This document shows positions 38,307-48,170 of a stretch of 64,000 bases of DNA, in pieces. The stretch is from the NCBI GenBank assembly GCA_017562135.1, contig QEYB01000406.1:587721-651720 (forward strand). Reading direction: 5' to 3'. The stretch comes from Dipylidium caninum (taxonomy: Eukaryota; Platyhelminthes; Cestoda; Cyclophyllidea; Dipylidiidae). The notes under the pieces were generated by a model. It was given only the letters and a program-made list of their open reading frames with translations, was not told the origin of the DNA and did not search any database. Every line of letters begins with the position of its first letter. The first letter of the stretch is position 1. The translations under genes and the position numbers were made by a program.

Positions 38307-39988
38307 CTTAACCGTGTGGGTTGGAGGTGGAGGTGCCACTTGAACAGACGGAAATTTGGAAGTTTGGTCGACTGTCGAGGTGGCCACATGAAGGGGTACT
38401 GTCAGACGTGGGAGGCCCATGTATGGAACGAGGAAGTGAGGTGTTGTCGGAGAACTCACTGTTCAGCCTTTTCATTCTGACCAGCTGGAGGCATTATGTT
38501 GTAAGAGGAGCGGGTGACGAATTGAGAGTCGCCATGTCGTGATCAGCGTGACAGCCGCGAGCGGACGACACACAAGGAAGTGATGTCCCACGGTCTGGTC
38601 TAAAACACGCCCCATGGTGGAAGACTCGTTTGCATTAGGTCATTCGCACCTGATACGCATGCCGTGTCTTGGATGTTGAATTACTCTCGAGTCTGCAGAT
38701 GAGGGCGATAGCAACATCCTTCACGAGTGACAAGGTTTGACAGTCTATCAGTGCGAGTGGGAACGCACGCCATTTACCCGATTAGTCGGGGAGTTCGATC
38801 GCATCACCACTCGTAAACAGTGGTTGGACAGACTGTCGTTTTTTCAGAAAATAAGGACGAGTCGTCGTTGTTGGCGATGAGAACAGATTTAGGCGGAGCA
38901 TGCTATAGAATGACATTTGTGCAAATTGTCTTCCTCGTCTCAAGATTATTTCTCTACCCAGTATAGGTGTAAATGGTCTTCGTTGAGGCCAGGTGTCCAA
39001 CATCACCACCCATCGATGCAGGACCACTGGACTAAGCCGCAAATTAGAATGAATTCGCATGAAACCCATTGGAGCCACTGCTACCTGTTGAGTGAGTAAC
39101 AGAACCCAGTAAGTGGCGGTACACCGTGAACCTTCACTGTCTTCCGAGGTGAATCTGTCCATCCCGGAAACGCATCTCAGGCGATGTCCAGTGGCAAATT
39201 AACCAGTACATGAGGGAATCTGGCGCTATGACAGCGAGGGTTCATGAGGTGCTCGATCCTCTACGGCCGACAACACAATGAATCCGGTTGAGGTGCATCG
39301 AGAATAAGTGCACGGAATGTGTGATGGAAGCCAGGAGAATAAACATCCCCTTCCTGATTGAGTGCACCTCCTCCCTCAAATCCATTTCTTGATGATTGTT
39401 TGTGAGGTGAGGCCTAACTGGTCGACTGAACTCATTGTTTGATCTCGCGCTTCTCTAGAGCCTATTTCCTCAAGACATACATAGTTTCCCACCGCTCCCT
39501 CCATCTATAAAAGTGTACTGCTGTTTCCGACTTTGCCAATTACCCGAAATAATCATCGGTGTCACCAGATCGAGCGATATTAACCTCGTTACGATCTTCC
39601 TCACTTACCTCTCCACCTTTTTCGCACCCACGTCTTGATTAGAAAGTGCTTTTGAAACTTGTTACACCTTACTTCCTATATTCAGGCACATTACATCCAG
39701 TGTAAGGTGACCGCGCTCCAAGAAGATGATGTGGTGGTGAAATAGCGACTTCTCCGCTACATGAACACAGTGCCAGTGTGGGATGTCGCAGAGCTGTCAT
39801 CACTCCCTCCCTACCACATATGCCATCAGTGATGAAACCACCTTCTACCAATAATTAGATTGTCAAGAGAAGCCTCTCTGCACATCCAAATCCTTTTAAT
39901 TTACTTATTCATTTGCTTATTATTACTGAATATAGTGAGGTTGTTGCTATACTATGACTGCGCCTTTGCCTCCGACATCTGCCGCGGT

Positions 39989-40750
39989 CTACGTAGCGCA
40001 TAGCTCGGCGATGTAAGAGCATGCTTCCGAGGTGAGTCGGCCGCGAGTCTCGACACAGAAGGCGTGAAGAAGAAAGTAGTAATCGTCGAGACTCCTTGCT
40101 ACCATAAAAAGTACATTCTCCACCTTCTCCATCATCTGCGCGTACTCGTAGAGGCCCACATCATCGAGTTCCTCTTGATTACTTGGCCAGATACATGTGA
40201 TCCTAAAGACAGTGGTTAATGAGATGGCTAAGGAGAAAAAGAAGGAGGAGGAGGAGGAGAAGTTACATTTGTAAAATGTGTCCATGCCGTTGAGACCTGT
40301 GAAGCGTTCCACGCCACCATCTTCCATCTGTCCAACAATTTCTCCATTCTATACGAATGAGAGTGAGCAGAACATGCAGCCTGATGATGTGCTACGGGGA
40401 GTAGAATTGAGACGAGGCACGAGTCGCCTCGGGGAAGCGAAAATATACTCACCAGTTCTATTAGTGATTAGGAGGGTAATAGCGCATGCCACACATCTGT
40501 TGTTACCGCACAGATCTGCGTTGGCAAGTACCCATCGTGACAGAGGGCATAGCAACTCTCCTTCGTTAGAGTCTCTGTGGTAGGTGCGAATGTGGATGCG
40601 CAACCATGCAAACTTCGTGCAATAGGGTGCCAAAGGCATTGGCCTCGGTCTAGACGTCGGAGCGCGTAAGAGCCTACGGAGAAGCTCTCGCGTGAGGTGA
40701 CTAAAGTAGGTGAGGAGGGCATTGCTAGAAGGCGGATTGTTTTGCTGCAT
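39989..40750 (-). CDS. TAZ1-KIX protein 1 (CBP-derived, no acetyltransferase)
   Basis: Three exons: 40,750-40,453, 40,327-40,267, 40,202-39,989 (573 bases, 190 residues, phases 1 and 2 agree). The start gives MQQNNPPSS. Residues about 8-90 are TAZ1-like: from PYC to CVAC about 50 residues align with CBP TAZ1 without a gap, including CPLSRWVLANADLC and NNRCVAC. Zinc site 2 lost two of four ligands, and site 3 has Asn for His. Residues about 103-185 are KIX-like: exon 2 ends RWWRGTLHRSQRHGHILQM against [21 protein letters not shown]; exon 3 has YAQMMEKVENVLFMVARS and DDYYFLL against [18 protein letters not shown] and TEYFQLL. The intron inside KIX is at the same codon and phase as in CBP. The first donor is GTGAGT, the second GTAACT. 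No stop or frameshift is seen. Likely role: binding CBP/p300 partners without catalysis (inference). Confidence 0.8.
40203..40266 (-). repeat. KIX intron with GAG/GAA run
   Basis: The 64-base intron that interrupts KIX in the 40-kb gene. On the plus strand it is a purine run (GGAGGAGGAGGAGGAG), so on the coding strand a long polypyrimidine tract. Confidence 0.6.
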
Positions 40751-40789
40751 GAAGAAGCTACAATCCAAAGTGACGGCGTTAGGGGACAA

Positions 40790-41484
40790 GAGCAGAGACG
40801 AGGTGGAGAAAGGTGAATAGCACGGTGGAAGAAGTTATCTGTCAAGAGCAATCGGACGCTTCACAAGCATGATTAGTGATGTCATGAGAAGAAGAACAGA
40901 CAGGGCGGAGAAAGGGTGGAGAGCGAGAGCAGAAGGCAAGGGAAGCCCGCGCACATGGCTAAGATGCGGTGTGAGCAAATTGCGGGCGAAGGGAAATCAA
41001 ACTCTGCTTCTTACTCTCCTTTCAAATGACATTCAGTGATCTGCATTTATCATCAGCAGCTCCAAGTGAGCTTTTCTCACATTCGTGACTGATAGGCTCG
41101 ATTGTTTCCCTTGCGCAATGCCAACTCCACCATTCCGTGACTTGAAGAGGACTGCCTCCCCCTCCAGCCAACATGCTCCTCTGGTCTGTGTCAAAACACC
41201 GGCCACGTTTGGAGTGGCCGCATGCGCGGAAGAAGAATTTCGGCTGAATATTTGGCGTATGAAAGTGGGGAATGGAGTAGAAAGGACATGGAGAAGGGTC
41301 TACTTGAGCAAATAATAAACCAGTTGTGTAAATGACGTCGCACTACGTGGTGGTAGGCCTTGTGTAGGTGTATATAATTATCACTGGTCAATAATAGACA
41401 TTCTGGTGCGAACAAATGAAATTACACGCTCAACACCAAGTATGTCGCAATGCAATCACTTCAAATGTCGCGGAGTTCTTGCAT
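40790..41484. other. 5' flank of the 40-kb TAZ1-KIX gene
   Basis: No domain-bearing ORF. It should contain the promoter of the minus-strand gene. A weak echo of the 45.4-kb conserved block may be present near 41,040-41,080, but I cannot align it confidently. Confidence 0.35.
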
Positions 41485-41494
41485 TCGCTTCATG

Positions 41495-42055
41495 CCTCGA
41501 AACATCCGAAAACGAGTCATTCCCAGGTGTCGAGAGAAGAGCACCCGCCTCCCAAGGCTGTATGTCAATGCATAGCTACAAATGGCAGACGCATTTCACT
41601 TCAAATAATGACACAATGAGAGATCAACATTAAGCGATTAAAGCGACCCCAATAAATGCTGCGACTAATTTTCAGGATGACCGGAAGCTCCATCTACCTA
41701 GGGGAAGTTAAGATGACGCCAAAAGGATCACTTAGGCTCTTCTCGCATCCCTACATGTCTATTGCATTCGTCATTGTCGCAAAGAACCAAACTGATCCTT
41801 TGGGCATCATTTCACTTCTCCTGCGTCAAGGGCTCCAGCCCATCCTGATAATTCGTCGCAACATTTCATTGGGGTCGCTTTAATCGCTTAATGTTGATCT
41901 CTCATTGTGTCATTATTTGAAGTGAAATGCGTCTACTATTGTAGCTATGCATTGCCATACAGCCTGGAGGCAGGTGCTCTTCTCAATCGACCGCCTGGGA
42001 ATAGCTCGATTTCGCATGTTTCGAGGACACGAAAACATGCGACTGTAAGACTTGG
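41495..42055. repeat. Near-contiguous palindrome inside the right arm
   Basis: The direct copy at about 41,495-41,780 and the inverted copy at about 41,790-42,055 face each other with almost no spacer. Both contain the ATTTCACTTCAAATAATGAC block and the AGCGATTAAAGCGACC block in opposite orientation. Such head-to-head copies can fold into a hairpin and often mark inversion break points. Confidence 0.75.
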
Positions 42056-42900
42056 GAGTCCAGTGAAAGGATGTGTAGGAACGGTGTGTGTGAGAGTGCG
42101 TTGCTGACTGCTCTGATATGCGATCGTTCTTCTCGCCCTCTCTCCCCCTCCCCTACACATATAAAGGAATAAACTAGCGAATGCGTAGTGGTGAGCACTC
42201 AGTGCATTCCCCTCGCTTGCTTAGTGGCCGAAAGTGTTACATTGAAATAGACGCGAAATTCCTGCTCTGAGGTGTAAGGCGCTTTAATGTCGCCGGCTTT
42301 GCTATTGTCTGTCTTCATCAGGATGACAGCCGCCAGTTGACAACACAGGGAGTGATGACGTCAAGAGCACACGTTAGTAGAAATGAGGCAGTGGGGTTGA
42401 GCTGCATCTGAATGGATGAGAGTAGATTACCAACGCTGGCAAAAACAGACAGGGTTCGGAGACAGAGTTGCCCGACGAGTGAAGCGACGGCAGCAGGCGC
42501 GTTTGAGTAAAATGCTTTTGATGACTGTGAAAAACGCAGACAATGGGAGGTAAAGCATAATGTCATTAGTCTACTTTGCGTAGGAGACAACCATTAACGC
42601 ATCAGCGTCATCACGCTGTATGGTCAGAGGTCTCGGTGAGGGAGGTTGTTGTTGTGCAAATATGGCCACTGCAACCGGCCTTCGGTTTGCTTGTTCCACA
42701 TGCGCCGGTTTGGTCTCGAGCGATACCACACGACCATTGGCCCATTCCGCTTGTCACACAAACAATTAACCCCTCATCACAAAACCGTCAACGTGCTGAG
42801 AGGGTAGACGTGGAGATTGTTGAAACGTGTCTTTGATTTTGGAGGGAGTCATAGAGGAAAGGATATTCAAAGCACTTCATGCCTGATAGGAAATATTGAA
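41785..42900 (-). repeat. Right arm of a large inverted repeat
   Basis: Reverse complement of the 30,930-32,060 arm in the same order. The part from 41,785 to 42,345 is also a high-identity inverted copy of 37,010-37,580. No transposase frame is seen inside either arm. Confidence 0.8.
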
Positions 42901-43592
42901 AGGACTATTTGACATAACGTGGGCAAGAGGAAGAGGAAGGAGAGTTCTCTCATGATTTGCCGTGAATGGCTTAATATGCTGTAATCGGACCATAATATTC
43001 ACTTATCTTTATTTGTTATTTTAGTATTTTTAGCTTTCTCGCTAGCCTACCGACACTGACCTTTGGAAACTTCGTCAACTCTACGTGCAAACAGTTGTGC
43101 CCTCGACGTCGTGCGCAGTCGAGGAGGCCGAGGTAAGTCGCATATAGAAAAATACGCCTTACCCACTTGCTTTCTCTCTTCAAGTTATAAATGGCGATGG
43201 TTAGTCACTGTCAAAACTGCACGAATTCCAGTGCTTCGCATTTGCTCTTTCAGCCTGGACACTGCTTCTCCCTTTCGTATCCGTAATAAAACATCGTCAG
43301 ACCTGAGGCCTCTTCTCTTTTATCGTACGTTGGCAGTTCGAAATGGTGGACGGTGTGTATGGGAGCAAAGGTTATGCAGGTGACACCAGCATGCCTGTCC
43401 TCGCCAGCATTCACAGGTAAGAGTTAAGTGACCGTGGGGATAGAGCGCGGATTCGTCTGTGTTGCGCGAAAATGCCTATCCTATCATCATTGCCACACAG
43501 TTATACCAGGACTAACGGAAAAGTAGAAGGCATTATATTGGTAAGGCCCTCATCTGGTGGTGTTTCGGGTATTGGTTAGGTTCCATCTCTGT
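42901..43592. other. Spacer without recognised gene
   Basis: An exon-like segment on the plus strand (about 43,035-43,132) is bounded by TTTTAG and GTAAGT, but its translation matches nothing I know. Nothing else is supported. Confidence 0.35.
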
Positions 43593-43802
43593 TCAACGGT
43601 GTCGACACTGTCTTCTCCACCTCTGGACTGCTTTACTCTGGTTGCCCAGCGTCCAGTGGTCTCGTACTCGAGATGAGATGCAACCGATGTATCTGTCATG
43701 ATAACTCACTGGCTGCAAACAACATAGCCATGTATGCGTGCTCCCGTCCTCCACGCATCTAATAGGACCTCTGCATTCGTCTACTTCTTCATGATAAGGC
43801 AA
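43593..43802 (-). pseudogene. TAZ1-like fragment
   Basis: Contains CISSRVRDHWTLGNQ, close to the TAZ1 core [15 protein letters not shown]. The following Cys-x-x-Cys is missing. It lies directly downstream, on the same strand, of the fragment at 43,803-44,048, so the two may be pieces of one decayed copy. Confidence 0.38.
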
Positions 43803-44048
43803 TTAATTTCGACTTTTAATATATGCTGTGCAGAATGCAGCTTCACACCGCCTTCGCGGCACCTGCCAACTCTCCTTGTATGAGTTTTTTACAGGACAGC
43901 CACAACAACATCGAATTGTTCGACAGGCCTCCCTGTTTAGCGCTTCCTTGCAGTGCAGAAGGAAGCATGTTCTTCCGCAATGCGTGGAGTGTTGTGTTAG
44001 CGAGGAAAGATATGGCATGTATTTAGCTATTCCTTGGACGCAAGTCAA
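43803..44048 (-). pseudogene. TAZ1-like copy, cysteines largely kept
   Basis: Reads HSTHCGRTCFLLHC and then CCCGCPVK. The spacings His-4-Cys and Cys-x4-His-Cys, and the distance to Cys-Pro-Val, match CBP TAZ1 apart from a two-residue deletion ([21 protein letters not shown]). The last cysteine is Lys. It continues open to a stop at 43,803 with no KIX found in frame. Possibly a young relic, possibly an exon of an unrecognised gene. Confidence 0.5.
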
Positions 44049-44302
44049 CAGACGGTCTACGCGAATCTAATCCCCTCATTTGCTGTCAATGAGTCGTCTC
44101 ATTCATTTGACAGATCATATGACTGCGAGAATGAAGACAAAGACATTAACGGCGACAAAAATGAGGACGAAAGACACATTTCTTGTGTAACCTTTAACAC
44201 CTTCGGTACAAACTATTATGCACAAGTTTTGATCATGGCTGAAGTTTTATTACCTTTTACATGACTGCGTGTGAAATGAATGGTGTGGTACAAACAGGAT
44301 AA
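44049..44302. other. 3' flank of the 45-kb TAZ1-KIX gene
   Basis: Short spacer below the stop codon at 44,303. A plus-strand ORF here shows only a charged stretch (about 44,125-44,175) with no domain. Confidence 0.35.
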
Positions 44303-45136
44303 TTAATTCCCGTACGTTCGAGGGAGAGTCGCAAGGCTCTGGGCACACAATGATCTAATTCGACAGTTGCGAAGTTCTGCGGCTCTTGCGGACAGTTCAT
44401 TAAACAAAATGGAAAGAAGTGTTCTATAATCGTCGAAGCTTTTTGCCACCATGTAGATTGCGTGCTCGAATCTTCTCAGCGTTACTAGATATTCAGGGAG
44501 ATACAGATAAAGAGAGCGCACATCCAGGGCATTCGGGACAATGAGTTGGGCTCTAGAATGATAAGCTCATACTCTCTTAGAATGGAGGAAGTTACAGCAA
44601 CTTAACAATGCGTGCCCGCATGAGGCCATCCACATTTTTGCGCCATGGTTCGTCGTCCAACACGTAAAACTCATGCATCCGAGGTAAACATCTACAAAGG
44701 TGGTATTTGAAGAGGACGTAGAGTTGATTGAGTATTTCTACTTCCGGTAAGATGGCCACACGTCAAAGAAGGGAACAATTGCTTACACAAATAAGGTGAT
44801 GGACCTTCAGCAGTATTAACGTTGGGGATGCAAGCGGTGCACGCCACGCAATCCACATTGTCACATTTTTTCCCGTTGACAATGATCCACCGTGATAAGT
44901 AGCATAATGAGAACCTCCCGAAAAAATCCATGTGATGTTCCCTTGATGTGATAGAGTAGCCATGACAACTTGGCGCATTGGTGAATGGATCTGAGATCGA
45001 AGCAGGTCCAAAAATCCAACGAACTCTCAACACTAAACAGGTTTTGAATTCGTTCACAGAACAGCCCCTCGGAGAAGAAGAGAGTGGGGTCGCTATCTGT
45101 GGAGAAGTCATCCACAGGCGGATTATCCTCTGCCAT
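44303..45136 (-). CDS. TAZ1-KIX protein 2 (CBP-derived, no acetyltransferase)
   Basis: Start MAEDNPPVDD matches the 40-kb sister. A consistent model has exons 45,136-45,034, 44,990-44,787, 44,740-44,596 and 44,552-44,303 (702 bases, 233 residues, all phases agree), with introns of 43-46 bases. The TAZ1 part has NAPSC, then LCYLSRWIIVNGKKC and DNVDCVAC; His of zinc site 3 is Asn, as in the sister. KIX: PWRKNVDGLMRARIVKLL before the intron, then YLVTLRRFEHAIYMVAKS and FDDYRTLL after it. From the KIX intron to Tyr of FDDY the alignment with CBP is gap-free, and the intron is again phase 2 at the same codon. The first intron (donor GTGTTG) is weak, so the TAZ1 half may instead carry a frameshift. 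The KIX half is clean. Confidence 0.7.
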
Positions 45137-45965
45137 GTGAACTCTACAAAAATGTGTGCTTCGTGATGGTTTAAAAAAAATAGTGCAGACGGAGTGAGGA
45201 GTCGCATAGCAAAGGAGATAGCACTTGATAGCATTTGGCGACTGCACTTGTGGCGCCGGCTCTGTCGCCTTACTCACGTCCAGACACCAGAGGCAGAAGT
45301 GTCAGCAGAGAGAATTTGAAGAAGCGATTCAGAGCTATATTAGGTGAGCACGGCGGCAAGAGTGAGAGGAAGCTCTTCTCCTCGTCCTCCTTCTAAGCGT
45401 TGCTCGATAGTATTCACTACTAATCACTAGCTGTTCCAATGAGCTCTCCTCTCCCACGCTCTATATATTCGTAATTCATAGACATCGACAACATCATTCG
45501 AGCCTAAACGCGCCTCAGACCCAGGCACTTGCATGCCACACTAGTTTCTTTACGACGTCTCTTTACTAAAATATAACAAGCATCGTCCCAGTATCCCTGA
45601 TGAATTTCGCCCACACTTCTGGAGCCTTTCTCCGAGTAGTGTTACAACATGCATTTGCTACGTGGTGGAGGACGACTACGAGGGTATGAGGAGTCGTGTA
45701 CCAATAGTAAGCAAGAATACGGCACACAGGGACGCGACACTTGCTCTCCTTATTCTTTGGAAAAGCCTTTTTCTAAGCTTGTCAACATGGCAATCTGTGA
45801 GTCATGGGGACGGTGACGTTTAAACATGATGACCCCCATCGCTCACAACGCCGTATTCACGCTCATATGACTGATTAATGAAGTCCGCGCTGTGCACGTC
45901 GACTGCACACTGCTCCTAAGCGTTTGCCACGTCGCAGACGCGGTAAAGCAATGTCTCGGTTGTGA
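45137..45965. other. 5' flank of the 45-kb TAZ1-KIX gene
   Basis: Contains the third copy of the conserved block (45,405-45,485), with ATATATAGAG on the minus strand as a possible TATA element. No coding exon is recognised. Confidence 0.35.
45405..45485 (+). promoter_or_regulatory. Conserved 5'-flank-like block, copy 3
   Basis: Reads CACTACTAATCACTAGCTGT, then CTCTATATATTCGTAATTCAT. It is shared with 34.80 and 36.73 kb and lies upstream of the TAZ1-KIX start at 45,136 in the gene's own orientation (minus). Confidence 0.32.
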
Positions 45966-46187
45966 GTGAATCTATCGGTAAACACTCACAACTGTTTCTC
46001 CGAAGCTCAGGATCCACTTCGTTGCACAGTCTGTAGCGTAGTTGATTTGCCAGCACATCTGGTCGTTAGACTGCCTTACCACCGGTCTGGGGCATCAGGA
46101 GCGGCATACAAGCGTCCCGTTGACCTTCTCGTTACCATCGTCATTGCTTCACTCGCACATCTGACACCATCCAGGCAGAGTTGTTAG
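45966..46187 (+). pseudogene. Possible TAZ1 C-terminal fragment
   Basis: NTHNCFSEAQDPLRCTVC resembles SHWKNC....ECPVC with a short insertion. Only the last zinc site is represented. Weak. Confidence 0.25.
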
Positions 46188-46679
46188 CAGTCGGTATTTT
46201 TTGTCCAACCATTCAATAATGCATATGCAGTTCAGCACTCGCCGAGATTCATGATTCGAGTGGGGATGCAAACTGCTGAAGAAGTGGACTTCGAGGAAAC
46301 ACATCTTCTCGTAACAGTCTTCGAATGACCATCCACTTTTGGCTACTTGGGACTAAACGCACCAACTTGGTAAGCTGGAGGAAAGCAGTTCAAGTCTCCT
46401 CGAAATAAGCATCACTTTACCCCCAGCAGCATAGCTCAAGCCTCCCCCTGCCGCCTTACGTGAACTTGGAGACATTGTTCCACACTCACCACCTACACTC
46501 CACACAATTTCTGCACCATTCATTGGCTCTCCACAACGTCCACCAAGTCACTCTTTAGGAAGAGGCAAGTGCAGAGCAAGTGCAAGAAAGATGTGAACCA
46601 ATGCAATGTTGGTGAGTGGAGGTGGAGGCGGAGGTGAAGGAGTAGGTGAGGTCGCCATCTTCCTTCTCCCCTCATTCTG

Positions 46680-46810
46680 CACAATGCGCATTCTAGCAGA
46701 GCATGTGGAACGAAGATAAATAATGATACATCGCAGGAGCTGCATCGACGTCGATTGCTCCACGTGCTGGCCTCCTGAGACTGCCACAAATGCATGCGTC
46801 CTCACTTGCC
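46680..46810 (+). pseudogene. TAZ1 pseudogene copy with internal deletion and stop
   Basis: One frame reads CTMRILAEHVERR, a TAA stop, then IMIHRRSCIDVDCSTCWP. The first part fits [13 protein letters not shown]; the second aligns without gaps to [18 protein letters not shown] and keeps all four ligands of zinc site 3. About 14 residues between them are missing. The DNA just before resembles the 53.6-kb copy (AATGCGCATTCT, GTGGAACGA). Confidence 0.65.
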
Positions 46811-48170
46811 AAGTTACCCTCGTGTCATATGTGCGAGCACAAAGACATGACCAAATGGTTGCGAATGCGAATGCGAATGGATCCAAATCATACAATATTC
46901 GTTGCAGACGGCACATCGGATTTCGTGCACCTTTTGCATCTCCTCCACCCACTTACACGTGGTGGTGAAGGCTGAGGCGTAGCCACCAGGGCATAGGGCA
47001 AATGAACGTGTCACCCGAACTGCCAGGACTGTGGAGAGGCGGTCCAGCCTACCATTGCGCAGACTACTTTATTCGTCACCAAAACACTTTACGATAATAA
47101 TACAGTTTGGGATTCGTGTGGGTACGAATAATAAGTTTGATGTCAGGTGTGGATATATGGTGGGAGCTTCGTGATAGCCAAGCATTCACCCGTTTCTCAT
47201 TCCCCAAGAAGGAGTTGCCAACAGTGCCAATTAATAGGAACGCTTTTTGCCACAGGCGTCATCCTATTGTAACACTCGCATTGTTGACAAACTGAGATGG
47301 AAGACAGGAGAGTAGTTTTGACGTTTTTCCAGCGATACAAGGAGAGATTGGCAAAGTGTTTCCCAGTAAAATTTTTTTATTCCACCGCCAAGTCGTCATG
47401 GCTGAACAATCACGCCTGCCACGGAACGCTAAAATCGCCAAAACTACGAAAGATGACAATGGCGGAATTTACCTAGACTTCTCGATGTGGCATTTATTGG
47501 AGAAAAAGGAATTATTAATCAGGAGTTGTGCAGCCGTTTTCCAACCCGACCACGTATGAGGACACCCGATGATCAGCGGATGCCTTCGTCTAGGTCAAAC
47601 CCACCCAACCGTTTAGATGCTGCATACTGAATGTTTGGCAGGGCGCACGGTCATGTGAATGATCGTCAAACAGACGGACACAAATTTTGCCACGTGAAAT
47701 GCGTGCGGGTTGGTGGCACATCGCCCACTGGTGGTAAATGCCTCAATTCTCACGTCATCGAGTACAGCCTGGCAGTTATTATTATTATTGGTAGTTAACT
47801 CGCCAGTACTCGGAATGCGGAGATGAAATTCCTTCGTACGCCCGTTGAACAGTTCACAAACATTGAAACAGGTGTTGGGGAGATGAAGTGAACGCGTTCA
47901 CCATTCCCGTGAAATTTGGGGCGTCCCCTTGTTATAAACACCTGATTTCAGCAGCAAGAAACACCAAAACATTCTTCTTTATTTCTCACTAGTTCTTCCT
48001 GAATACGCGACTTCGTAAAAGCGCATTGAGAGCGCGGCGATCCTCTTATTTTTCCCACTTTACGACATGTGTCCCCTTTCGCTGTATTTGGATATATCGA
48101 AAATTACCGGCTTTGCCTCTCCTGACTGGAGCGCGTAGAGCCAAAGTAAATGCTGCTGCTTGATTTGCAG
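46811..48170. other. Spacer without recognised gene
   Basis: ORFs on both strands, the longest about 80 codons, show no domain. I looked for upstream NPC1 exons (a CPSCF-type motif) and did not find one. Confidence 0.35.

Noticed and set aside
38259..38480. Plus-strand CRGGHMKGYC and EAHVW as a TAZ1 copy
   Set aside because: The same DNA is better read on the minus strand as the flank of the 38,306 start, and the block recurs at 55.6 kb with other flanks. Kept as a shared repeat only.
30930..42900. Polinton/Maverick-type element
   Set aside because: Long inverted arms fit, but I see no polymerase, integrase or capsid-like frame inside.
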